Part shown: positions 1-7,045 of the stretch, piece by piece
Position numbering within the stretch: position 1 is the stretch's first letter
How the letters are laid out: the number at the start of each line of letters is the position of its first letter
NCBI GenBank assembly: GCA_964557575.1
Contig: CAZLBC010000123.1
Location: 1-12,893, forward strand
Direction of reading: 5' to 3'
DNA: 12,893 bases
DNA from: CAZLBC01 sp964557575
Lineage (GTDB): Bacteria > Planctomycetota > Phycisphaerae > SM23-33
The notes under the pieces: generated by a model
What the model saw: the letters and a program-made list of their open reading frames with translations, nothing else
Told to the model about the DNA's origin: nothing
Database searches by the model: none
Translations under genes and position numbers: made by a program

Positions 1-1358
1 GCATCGCCGACGACCCTGCCATCGAGAGTTACTTCACCCTGGCGGGCGGCAAGGTCTGGGGGCTGTACACCTACGAAATCGCCCAGGAAGGCGAGGTGGA
101 CATCCAACTCGTCCCGAAAACGCAACGAACCGTCACGACCGACGAGTTCATCAAAAAACTCAGGCCCATCGTCGGGAAGATCCCCGCGCCCGGCGCCAAG
201 ACCCCCGTGATGCACATGAAGATCAAGGGCATCAGAAAGATCGGGGAGCAGGAGGTCGAGGTCAAGGTCAAGGGGCCCGACGTGGTGCCCGTCCACGCCT
301 TCGCCCAGAAGGTCGCCTCGAACCTGCGGCAGATCGACGGGCTCACCGGCGTCAATATCTCCATGGACATGACGAAGCCGGAGTACCGCGTGTACGTCGA
401 CCGGGCCCGAGCCTCGGCGCTGGGCATCCCGGTGCGGGCGGTGGCCAAGACGCTCCGCTCGCTCGTCCACGGCGCCGTGGCGACCCAGTACCGCGACGGC
501 TCGGAATACTACGACATCCGCGTCATGGTCCCGGAGAGCCGGATCACGTCGAATCGCGACATCGAACAACTGGTGCTGGAGAGCGGCAGCGGCAGCCAGC
601 ATTATCTTCACGAGATCGCCGACGTGCGGCGGGCCGTCGGCCCCGTCGAGATCGTGCGCGAGGATCAGGCCAAGCAGGTCATCGTGCGGGCCGATTCGGC
701 GGGCATCAGCGTCGGCGAAGCCGTCCGGAGGGCCCAGGCCGCCGTCGCCGCTCTCGAACCGCCGCCGGGCGTGTATTTCGAGATGGGCGGCCAGGCCCAG
801 ATGATGACCGACATGATACGAACCGCCTACCTGGTCCTGGGCTTCGCCGTCTTCTTCGCTTTCGTCGTGCTGGCCGTCCAGTTTGAGAGCCTGAGGCTGC
901 CGCTGCTGGTCCTCGCCTGCCTGCCGTCCTGCCTCATCGGGATGATCTGCGGCCTCTACCTCACCGGCATGGCCATCGGTGCCACGGTGGCCATCGGCGT
1001 GCTGATCGTGGTCTCCGCCATCGCCAACGACGGCACGCTCCTGCTCGCCTTCGCCGAGGAACTGCGACGGAAGCACGCCCACCGCCCCTTCGACGCCATA
1101 CTCAAGGCAGCCATGATCCGCATGCGGCCGCGGATCATGACCAGCGTGAGCACAATCGCAGGCTTCGTCCCTCTTGCCCTGAATTTCGGCGAGGGAGGAG
1201 ATCTTCTGCAACCCATGGCTGTCGGCGCCATCGGAGGGCTCGTCTTCGAGATCGTCGTTGCACTGTTCCTGATGCCGTGCCTGTATCTGATCGTCACTCG
1301 TGGAACACCTGAGCAGGTGCGGGCGGATCGTTCATCCGGCGAACAGGGAACCACCTGA
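1..1358 (+). CDS. RND-family efflux transporter permease subunit, C-terminal half (5' partial)
   Basis: The open frame enters from the left edge (first full codon at 3) and ends at TGA 1356-1358, leaving about 451 visible residues. Large RND pumps have about 1,030 residues, so this is roughly the C-terminal half: the end of the second periplasmic loop, then five hydrophobic segments matching TM8-TM12. Recognisable pieces are the docking/porter region (YRVYVDRARASALGI), the start of TM8 after FEMGGQAQMM, the TM10 segment ending in NDGTLLLAF, and the RMRPRIMTSVSTIAGFVPLAL segment typical of TM11. Such proteins sit in the inner membrane as trimers and export metals or organic compounds using proton-motive force. 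The TM10 lysine of AcrB is replaced by Asn, as in many family members. The TM4 aspartates lie outside the window, so substrate class cannot be fixed. The DGC and ACR3 fragments downstream weakly suggest a metal or arsenic context. Confidence 0.9.
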   Translation, partial: IADDPAIESYFTLAGGKVWGLYTYEIAQEGEVDIQLVPKTQRTVTTDEFIKKLRPIVGKIPAPGAKTPVMHMKIKGIRKIGEQEVEVKVKGPDVVPVHAFAQKVASNLRQIDGLTGVNISMDMTKPEYRVYVDRARASALGIPVRAVAKTLRSLVHGAVATQYRDGSEYYDIRVMVPESRITSNRDIEQLVLESGSGSQHYLHEIADVRRAVGPVEIVREDQAKQVIVRADSAGISVGEAVRRAQAAVAALEPPPGVYFEMGGQAQMMTDMIRTAYLVLGFAVFFAFVVLAVQFESLRLPLLVLACLPSCLIGMICGLYLTGMAIGATVAIGVLIVVSAIANDGTLLLAFAEELRRKHAHRPFDAILKAAMIRMRPRIMTSVSTIAGFVPLALNFGEGGDLLQPMAVGAIGGLVFEIVVALFLMPCLYLIVTRGTPEQVRADRSSGEQGTT

Positions 1359-1377
1359 TTTCGCAGGAGAATGAAAT

Positions 1378-1677
1378 ATGACCAACTGCTGTGAAACCCC
1401 TGAACCGATCAATGAGGCCTCCTGCTGCTGCGGCAGCGACGCAGGCAAGGTCGTCCTGTTGTATGCCTGCTCCGGCGGTGCGAACGTCGGCGAGATATCG
1501 GACAAAGCCGCCCGCGAACTGATGTTCGAGGGTAAGGGCACGATGTTCTGCCTGGCCGGGCTGGGCGGCGACCTCGTGAAGATGCCGTTCGGGGTCGATC
1601 TTCCCGCCGGGGCCGAATACGGGGCGGGCACCGTGGTGCTCCGAGACGGGGTGCGGATGCTGCAGGTTCCCCTGTAG
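1378..1677 (+). CDS. DGC-domain putative metal-binding protein, apparently truncated
   Basis: The ATG at 1378 follows a clear Shine-Dalgarno (AGGAG, 1365-1369, 8-nt spacing) 19 bp after the RND gene, so the two are probably cotranscribed. The 99-residue product has a Cys-rich start (CC at 4-5, CCC at 16-18). It then shows the DGC-family core: YACSGGANVGEISDKAAREL and MFCLAGLGG at residues 57-64. Members of this family are small putative zinc-binding proteins often found beside arsenic or permease genes. Homology stops near residue 65: the expected continuation with the family's Asp-Gly-Cys motif and further cysteines is absent, replaced by about 34 residues I do not recognise, ending at TAG. 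The next codons in the same frame encode an ACR3 fragment (separate entry). It may be expressed from its good start signals, but it is probably a decaying gene that has lost the motif that names the family. Confidence 0.7.
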   Translation: MTNCCETPEPINEASCCCGSDAGKVVLLYACSGGANVGEISDKAARELMFEGKGTMFCLAGLGGDLVKMPFGVDLPAGAEYGAGTVVLRDGVRMLQVPL

Positions 1678-1680
1678 CGA

Positions 1681-1770
1681 AGCTACCTCGCCGGCTGCAT
1701 TCTGCTGGGCATCGCGCCGGGTACGGCCATGGTGCTGGTGTGGAGCTGCCTGGCGCGGGGGACACCCGGC
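1681..1770 (+). pseudogene. Remnant of an ACR3-type arsenite efflux permease
   Basis: Directly after the TAG of the DGC gene, in the same frame, the translation reads SYLAGCILLGIAPGTAMVLV followed by WSCLARG. This matches the conserved internal ACR3 segment normally written GLILLGAAPCTAMVFVWS. Only about 30 residues survive; upstream and downstream parts of a roughly 350-residue transporter are missing and no start codon or ribosome site fits. The conserved cysteine of APCTAMV, needed for arsenite transport in studied ACR3 proteins, is glycine here. I read this as the scar of a deleted arsenite permease gene. The match is short, so a search is needed to exclude coincidence, but the motif is distinctive. 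Confidence 0.6.
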
Positions 1771-1790
1771 TCCGCGAATTCACAAAGGGT

Positions 1791-1819
1791 TTGCACCGTC
1801 CGCGCCGGGCCGTTACCAT
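1791..1819 (+). promoter_or_regulatory. Predicted sigma70-type promoter for the PmoA-like/hydrolase unit
   Basis: TTGCAC (1791-1796), a 17-nt spacer, and TACCAT (1814-1819) make a plausible -35/-10 pair. It leaves a leader of about 30 nt before the ATG at 1856. It lies just downstream of the ACR3 remnant, so the next gene would be independent of the decayed locus. Prediction by consensus only. Confidence 0.4.
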
Positions 1820-1843
1820 GTCCTTTCCATACCTGAATGTTTG

Positions 1844-1850
1844 AAAGGAG
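1844..1850 (+). promoter_or_regulatory. Shine-Dalgarno that fixes the start of the PmoA-like gene
   Basis: AAAGGAG lies 5 nt before ATG 1856. It overlaps the alternative upstream TTG (1841) in the same frame, which therefore is very unlikely to be the start. Confidence 0.75.
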
Positions 1851-1855
1851 AAGCG

Positions 1856-3079
1856 ATGAGATACCTGGGCCGTTTCGCGCTGCCATTTCTGCTGCTGACG
1901 ACAACCCTCGTTCCCGCCGCCGAACTGAAACTCGCGGTCACGGGCGGCGACGTGGACATGACCGACGTCCCCCTCTGCGTGCAGATCTCGCCGCCCGCGG
2001 CGGTCGCCGATCTCAAACCGGACGAGGTGAAAGTGCGGTTGAAGGACGGCGACGAGGTCCCCGGACAGATCGTTGCCGACGGCGGGAAGACCCGGCTGTG
2101 GTGGATCGCCCCCGCGGTGAAGGCCGGAAGCACGACCACCTGGACCGCCGCGTTCTCGAAACGGGAACAACCCTGCGACGCGTGTTTCCATTTCAAGAAG
2201 AACGAAGACGCAAAGCACCTGGACCTGTCGTTCGGCGACACCCGCGTCACCCGCTACGTCTACGTCCGGGACACCGCCGACAAGGAGACCATGTTCAACA
2301 CGAGCAAGTGCTTCCACCACGTCTTCGGCCCGAAGAGAGCGGACCCGATCACCAAGGGACCGGGGGGCAAGTACTCCCACCACCGCGGTATCTTCATCGG
2401 GTGGAGCCGGATCGGGTTCAAGGGAAACAAGTACGATCTCTGGCACTGCCGTAAGGGCGAGGTCATCCGCCACCGGGAGTTCGCGACCCTGGCCGCCGGC
2501 CCGGTCCTGGCCCGCACCACGTCCCTGCTGGACTGGAAGACCGACGACGACGGCGAGGTGATCCTCGCCGAGGAGCGGACCGCCACCGTCTACCGGCGGC
2601 CGGACCCGACGATCCTCCTGATGGATTTCGTCTCGACCGTCACCGCGGTCACCGACGACGTGGAACTCAACGGCGACCCGGAGCACGCCGGCTGCCAGTT
2701 CCGCCCGTCAAACGAGATCGCCGGCACGTGCGCCGAGGGCGACCGGCAGGCGACCTACCTCTACTGCACAGAAGACGTGAACCGGGGCAACTGCAAAAAG
2801 CAGAAGGGCATGCCCTGGGCCGCGATGAACTACGCCCTCGACGGGCAGGACTACTCGGTGGTTCACCTGAACCACGCGGACAACCCCGACAACGCCGTCT
2901 ACTCGGCCTACCGGCCCTACGGGCGGTTCGGGTGCTGGACCCGGCATTCGCTGAAGAAGGGCGAACGCCTGACGCTGAAATACCGCTTCGCGGTGATCGC
3001 GGACGAACTGCCCGACCGCGCTGCGTGCGCGGCCCTGCGGGAGGCCTTCGTCGACCCGCCGAAGGTCGCCGTCAAGTGA
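1856..3079 (+). CDS. PmoA-like family (DUF6807) secreted protein
   Basis: The 407-residue product begins with a signal peptide (MRYLGRFALPFLLLTTTLVPAAE), so it acts outside the cytoplasm. The middle and C-terminal parts match the family labelled methane oxygenase PmoA in domain databases. Supporting motifs are KYSHHRGIFIGW (172-183), the aromatic/His strand NKYDLWHC (191-198), the conserved PEHAGCQFRP (275-284), and a final WTRHSLKKGERLTLKYRFAV. The family label is a misnomer: these are not particulate methane monooxygenase subunits. They are common in Planctomycetota, Lentisphaerota and Bacteroidota, often near glycan-degradation genes, and have no firmly known reaction. The start is chosen by the strong Shine-Dalgarno at 1844-1850 and the signal peptide. 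The next gene starts 25 nt after the stop, so they are probably cotranscribed and may act on the same extracellular substrate. Family sure, function unknown. Confidence 0.85.
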   Translation: MRYLGRFALPFLLLTTTLVPAAELKLAVTGGDVDMTDVPLCVQISPPAAVADLKPDEVKVRLKDGDEVPGQIVADGGKTRLWWIAPAVKAGSTTTWTAAFSKREQPCDACFHFKKNEDAKHLDLSFGDTRVTRYVYVRDTADKETMFNTSKCFHHVFGPKRADPITKGPGGKYSHHRGIFIGWSRIGFKGNKYDLWHCRKGEVIRHREFATLAAGPVLARTTSLLDWKTDDDGEVILAEERTATVYRRPDPTILLMDFVSTVTAVTDDVELNGDPEHAGCQFRPSNEIAGTCAEGDRQATYLYCTEDVNRGNCKKQKGMPWAAMNYALDGQDYSVVHLNHADNPDNAVYSAYRPYGRFGCWTRHSLKKGERLTLKYRFAVIADELPDRAACAALREAFVDPPKVAVK

Positions 3080-3104
3080 AGTTGCTCCTGTACGCGAGTA
3101 TGCC

Positions 3105-4994
3105 ATGAACGCACCGCGGCGATATCTGCACCATCGGTTCGGTATCCCGGCACTCATTCTGCTGTTGACCGCGCACGCCTGCGGCGGCGCGGCGAAGACC
3201 TCCCCGGAGATGCGGATCCTCGAGAAGCTCATCGAGCGGCACGACCGCGGCGGTGACGGCCTCGACCGCGGCGAGACACAAAAGCTCCTCGAAGCGGTCG
3301 CCGCGCGGTACGGGGAGAAATGGCGGGGATGGTCCCGGCGGACGATCGACCGGGCCGACGCCGACGGCAACGAGACGCTCGACCGGGCGGAGTGGCGGCG
3401 GTTTGCCGCAGGTGCCGCCGCAGAAACGGCGGCAACCGTCGAGACCCGCATGGTGGCGATGAGCGACGGCGTCCGGCTGGCCACGGACGTGGCCCTGCCG
3501 CAGGGGGAAGGCCCCTGGCCGGTCATCCTGGCCCGGACGCCGTACAACAAGGACCGGCAGTCGCGGTGGGCGGGGACCTGGACGCAAAACGGGTATGCCT
3601 TCGTCGTCCAGGACATGCGGGGGCGGTTCGCGTCGCCGGGCGAGAACCTGCCCTTTATCGGCTGCGGGTGGGGGAAGCATACCGACGGCGCCGATACCGT
3701 CGCGTGGATCCTGAAGCAGCCGTGGTGCAGCGGGAAGATCGGCACCGCCGGCGCCTCGGCGGGAGGCATCACGCAGAACCTCATGGCGGGCGCGGCGCCC
3801 GCGGGGCTGGACGCCCAGTACATCGTGGTGGCGGCGGCCAGCCTCTACCACCACGCCGCGTATACCGGCGGGGCCCTGCGGCGCAGCCAGGTGGTCGGCT
3901 GGATCAGGGGAAATAAATTCGATCCCCGGGCCCTGGCGCTTTTCACCGCCCATCCCTGCTACGACCGGTTCTGGCACGACTACGACAGCACGCGCAAGCA
4001 CGGCGCGATGACTGTCCCGGCGATCCACGTCGGGGGCTGGTTCGACACCTTCGCGCAGGGCACCATCGATTCCTTCACGGGACGGCACCACCACGGCGGC
4101 CCCGGCGCGCGGGGCCGGCAGAAACTCGTGATGGGACCGTGGACGCACGGCATCGGGCGCAAGAAGGCCGGCGCGCTGGTCTTTCCCGGCGCCGCCGTTC
4201 CCGCCCGCTACGGCCGGATGCGGTGGTTCGACGCGACCCTCAAGGGCGCCGAGAACGCCGCGGCGGACGCCCCCGCCGTCGCCTACTACGTGATGGGCGA
4301 CTGCGGCGACGCGACCGCGCCGGGCAACGAGTGGCGCCACGCCGACGACTGGCCGATCCCGGCCGCGGAAACCCCGTGGTTCCTGCATACGGGCGGCGGC
4401 CTGACCCGCGAGCCGCCCGGCACGGCCGGGCCGGCCTTCGTCGCGTACACCTTCGACCCGTCGGATCCGTGCCCCACCGTCGGCGGCCGGAATCTCACCC
4501 TGCCCGCCGGGCCGCGCGACCAGCGGCGGAAGGTCGAGTCACGCGACGACGTCGTGACCTTCACGTCCGCGCCGCTCGAGAAGCCGGTGGAAATCACCGG
4601 CCGTGTGCGGGCGACGATATACGTCTCCTCCGCCGCCGTGGACACGGACCTCTCGGTGCGCTTCTGCGACGTCTACCCCGACGGCCGCAGCTACCTGATG
4701 GCGGAGGGCATGCAGCGGCTCAGGTTCCGCGATTCGCTTTCGCGGCCCGCGCCGCTTCAGCCGGGGCGGATATACGCGGTGACGGTGGACTGCTGGTCGC
4801 TCAGCCTCGTCGTCAACACCGGCCACCGGCTGCGGGTGAGCATCACGTCGAGCAACTACCCCCGGTACGACGTGAACCCCGGCACGGGCGCACCGCATGC
4901 GAAGGGCTGCCCGCTCATCGACCAGGCGAACCGGATCTACTGCGACGCCGACCACCCGACGCAGATCATTCTCCCGGTGGTAAATCGACAATAG
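3105..4994 (+). CDS. CocE/NonD-family (Xaa-Pro dipeptidyl-peptidase-like) hydrolase with N-terminal EF-hand-like loops
   Basis: The 629-residue product has an N-terminal hydrophobic export segment (residues about 12-25, ALILLLTAHAC; Cys26 has only a poor lipobox). Two EF-hand-type loops follow: a degenerate one at 47-57 (DRGGDGLDRGE) and a canonical one at 85-96 (DADGNETLDRAE). The alpha/beta-hydrolase of the S15/CocE family starts near 115 (MVAMSDGVRLATDV). The predicted triad is Ser218 in GASAGG, Asp314 in GGWFD and His348 in GPWTH. From about 440 to the end is the C-terminal jelly-roll domain of this family (VRATIYVSSAAVDTDLSVRF, RLRVSITSSNYPRYDVNP). Relatives hydrolyse esters, amides or X-Pro peptides; the substrate here is not predictable. 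No strong Shine-Dalgarno is seen before ATG 3105, which could mean translational coupling to the gene 25 nt upstream. The EF-hand fusion suggests calcium binding in an exported enzyme. Confidence 0.9.
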   Translation: MNAPRRYLHHRFGIPALILLLTAHACGGAAKTSPEMRILEKLIERHDRGGDGLDRGETQKLLEAVAARYGEKWRGWSRRTIDRADADGNETLDRAEWRRFAAGAAAETAATVETRMVAMSDGVRLATDVALPQGEGPWPVILARTPYNKDRQSRWAGTWTQNGYAFVVQDMRGRFASPGENLPFIGCGWGKHTDGADTVAWILKQPWCSGKIGTAGASAGGITQNLMAGAAPAGLDAQYIVVAAASLYHHAAYTGGALRRSQVVGWIRGNKFDPRALALFTAHPCYDRFWHDYDSTRKHGAMTVPAIHVGGWFDTFAQGTIDSFTGRHHHGGPGARGRQKLVMGPWTHGIGRKKAGALVFPGAAVPARYGRMRWFDATLKGAENAAADAPAVAYYVMGDCGDATAPGNEWRHADDWPIPAAETPWFLHTGGGLTREPPGTAGPAFVAYTFDPSDPCPTVGGRNLTLPAGPRDQRRKVESRDDVVTFTSAPLEKPVEITGRVRATIYVSSAAVDTDLSVRFCDVYPDGRSYLMAEGMQRLRFRDSLSRPAPLQPGRIYAVTVDCWSLSLVVNTGHRLRVSITSSNYPRYDVNPGTGAPHAKGCPLIDQANRIYCDADHPTQIILPVVNRQ

Positions 4995-5033
4995 TACCTT
5001 GTTCTCCGCTTTTGCAGCGTGTACAAGAGAAAC

Positions 5034-5330
5034 ATGCCGCAGCAGCCCTCCAACACGAAACCGCCCCTGGTGGGCCGCCTGTTCGCCTCTTTCGGCGCGG
5101 GCGTCTTCGGGACCATCGCCTTCGTGCTCCTGGTTATCCTCCTGGCGCCCGTCATCCTGCTGCTCGGGGTGTGGACCCTCCTGATGCAGTGGCGATTCAA
5201 GAAGAAGTTCCGGAAGATGGCCGCCGAGATGGAGGCGTCCCTGCGGGAGGGCGGGATCGGTCCGCCTTCCGGGCGCGGGGAGACGAAAAAAGTGAACGTG
5301 ACGGTCTACCCGCCCGATGCCGACGACTGA
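5034..5330 (+). CDS. Small hypothetical membrane protein
   Basis: From ATG 5034 the frame gives 98 residues (an in-frame GTG at 5019 would add five; a weak purine stretch lies at 5025-5030). A hydrophobic region of about 35 residues (near 13-50, including FGTIAFVLLVILLAPVILLL) is long enough for one long or two tightly spaced membrane helices. It is followed by a strongly basic patch (QWRFKKKFRKM), predicting a cytoplasmic C-terminal tail, then a polar tail. It starts 39 nt after the hydrolase gene and may be the last gene of that unit. Its last 25 nt overlap the 3' end of the convergent radical SAM gene. I do not recognise a family. Confidence 0.6.
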   Translation: MPQQPSNTKPPLVGRLFASFGAGVFGTIAFVLLVILLAPVILLLGVWTLLMQWRFKKKFRKMAAEMEASLREGGIGPPSGRGETKKVNVTVYPPDADD

Positions 5331-6976
5331 GATATCGTGCCGCTATCGGGCCGGGGAAAAAAACAGCAGGGATCGCGGTCACGAAACGGATCGCCCCCGC
5401 CTCCGGCGGTCGCGGACAGGCACCCGCCGCAGTACGGTTTCATCTCGCAGCCGCGGCAGGCGGCCGACCCGAGCCGGTAGCGCGAGGCCGGTTCCGAGCG
5501 GTAGAGGGATTCCAGGGACGCCTCAAAGATATTGCCCAGGGGGGACCGAAATTTCCGGCAGGCGTGGACCGCGCCGTCGGGAAGGATCGTCAGGAAGTTG
5601 AACGCCGCGCCGCAGCCGTAACCGGTGCAGCCGCTGAACCGCCGGCTTTTCTCATCCAGGACGACGTTGATGAGGTTGTCCTTGTAGGAGAGCACCGGAT
5701 TGCGGGCCGCCGCCGCGACGTACTCCTTCAGAAAGGACGCGTAGTCCGCCGGGTCCGGAAGCAGGAGGTCGGCGCCTTCTCCCACCGGCGACAGGCGATT
5801 GAACGTGAAATTGTTCGTGTGGCCGCGGAGCCGTTCGGCGAGCGGGAGTACCTGGTCGAGATTGTCGCGGGTCAGGGTCAGCATCACCGCCGACGAGACG
5901 TCGAGATCCCGCAGGACACCCAGGAATTCCACGACGGCCGCGAAGGTGCCCGGCCCCCGGATCGCGTCGTTGTGGGCCGGCAACCCCTCGAGGCTGACCT
6001 GGAAATAGTCGGGCTTCCGGATCGCGCAGATCCGCTCGACCTGTTCCCGCGGCGCCGGGTTCCCCATGACCGACAGCGAATGGCCCCGCCGGGACGCCTC
6101 CTCGTAGACCGCGAAGAAGTGCGGATACAGCAGGGGGTTGCCCCCCGAGAAACAGACGTGGCCCGCCACGTGATTGCCGCGGCAGAATGCGCCGAGATCG
6201 TCGATGACCTTCCGGGCCCCCTCCATCGTCAGGGGCGACCGCTTCGTCCGGTCGTAGCAGTGCTTGCAGTGAAGGTCGCAGGCGTTGGTCAGGTGCCACT
6301 GGATAACGAAGGTGGTGACCGCGTTGAATTTCTCCGGAACGGGGTGGTCGCAGAATCCCTCCTGCCGCGCCAGGAGGCTTTCGGGGCCGATGACGATCCC
6401 CTCCAGCCGGGCCTGGCAGAGGGCGTTGTTGACCATGTCGACGTGGATCCCGCCGGCCGCGGCGGCCGCCGCGATGTCCAGGTTCTCGGCGAGCATCTTC
6501 AACGCGAAGAGGTATTCGCCGTCGGCCTCCAGCACCTTCGCGGCCCCGTCCTTCGGATCCCGCCACATCAGGAACCGCTCATTCTCGCGCCGCGGGAGGA
6601 CGGGATGCCGGCCGGCGAGGGAATCCCGGAGGGTCGGGGCGAGGCGCCATGCCGATTCGACGACGTCGAGCGTCGGGTTCAGCACCGGCCGATCAGTCGG
6701 GGGCGGCAGTTCCTCCCGCGCGATCGCGCGGAGGCGGCATTCGTGCCGGAGCAGTTCCGGGAGATAGTCCGGCAGCAGCAGGCCATCGCCCCGCTCCCCG
6801 ACGAGGGCCGGGACAGCACCCGGTTTCGATACGGCCGGGAGTTGTCGCAGGAGGGCGTCCCACGCCCGTTCGCCCAGGAGGGCGCGGGCGGCGGGGAACG
6901 CGGCGTCGATGTCTTCGCGGTCGCTCACGCGATCAAGTATACTGCTGCCTGTTTCAAACATCCACGGGCGGCACAC
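5306..6976 (-). CDS. Radical SAM/SPASM peptide maturase, SbtM-like (thio(seleno)oxazole RiPP maturase)
   Basis: Predicted 556-residue enzyme that modifies the precursor peptide encoded just upstream (7046-7327). The radical SAM core begins near residue 222 with the [4Fe-4S]-binding CDLHCKHC (Cys233, 237, 240) and the SGGNP motif (277-281). The C-terminal SPASM domain supplies auxiliary-cluster cysteines: 450, 455 and 473 around ILPDGAVHAC, then 507, 510, 516, 519 and 537/538. The first 220 residues are unusual. Residues about 133-200 (FLMWRDPKDGAAKVLEADGE onward) look like a helical, winged-helix-type segment that could bind the leader peptide. Overall layout and the adjacent precursor fit the SbtM family, usually described with selenocysteine- or cysteine-containing SbtA peptides; this name is from memory. 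The start is uncertain: GTG 6976, ATG 6961 and GTG 6928 are all in frame and none has a good Shine-Dalgarno. The stop overlaps the convergent small gene by 25 nt. Radical SAM/SPASM class is sure; SbtM subtype is likely. Confidence 0.85.
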   Translation of the reverse strand: MCRPWMFETGSSILDRVSDREDIDAAFPAARALLGERAWDALLRQLPAVSKPGAVPALVGERGDGLLLPDYLPELLRHECRLRAIAREELPPPTDRPVLNPTLDVVESAWRLAPTLRDSLAGRHPVLPRRENERFLMWRDPKDGAAKVLEADGEYLFALKMLAENLDIAAAAAAGGIHVDMVNNALCQARLEGIVIGPESLLARQEGFCDHPVPEKFNAVTTFVIQWHLTNACDLHCKHCYDRTKRSPLTMEGARKVIDDLGAFCRGNHVAGHVCFSGGNPLLYPHFFAVYEEASRRGHSLSVMGNPAPREQVERICAIRKPDYFQVSLEGLPAHNDAIRGPGTFAAVVEFLGVLRDLDVSSAVMLTLTRDNLDQVLPLAERLRGHTNNFTFNRLSPVGEGADLLLPDPADYASFLKEYVAAAARNPVLSYKDNLINVVLDEKSRRFSGCTGYGCGAAFNFLTILPDGAVHACRKFRSPLGNIFEASLESLYRSEPASRYRLGSAACRGCEMKPYCGGCLSATAGGGGDPFRDRDPCCFFPRPDSGTISQSSASGG

Positions 6977-7010
6977 TAAAAACAGCCGCGCGGCGGACGC
7001 CGCGCGGCTG
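6977..7010 (-). terminator. Intrinsic terminator between the RiPP precursor and its maturase
   Basis: A perfect 12-bp inverted repeat (6983-6994 and 6999-7010, arms CAGCCGCGCGGC/GCCGCGCGGCTG) encloses a 4-nt loop. On the - strand it is followed at once by TTTTTAG (6976-6982). It lies 35 bp after the precursor stop and ends at the earliest possible start of the maturase. It should end most precursor transcripts, with readthrough supplying maturase mRNA. No T-run follows on the + strand, so it acts only on - strand transcription. Confidence 0.85.
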
Positions 7011-7045
7011 AATGAATCGGTACAACAACCGGCTGCGGGAAGAGC

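Noticed and set aside
1856..3079. Particulate methane monooxygenase subunit
   Set aside because: The PmoA-like domain name is a label error; this protein has a signal peptide and no membrane helices of the true PmoA type, and no pmoB or pmoC is nearby.
4139..6979. 946-codon + strand open frame antisense to the radical SAM gene and overlapping the hydrolase gene
   Set aside because: Its translation is Arg/Gly/Pro-rich low-complexity sequence typical of GC-rich shadow frames, and it covers two genes with clear motifs in other frames.
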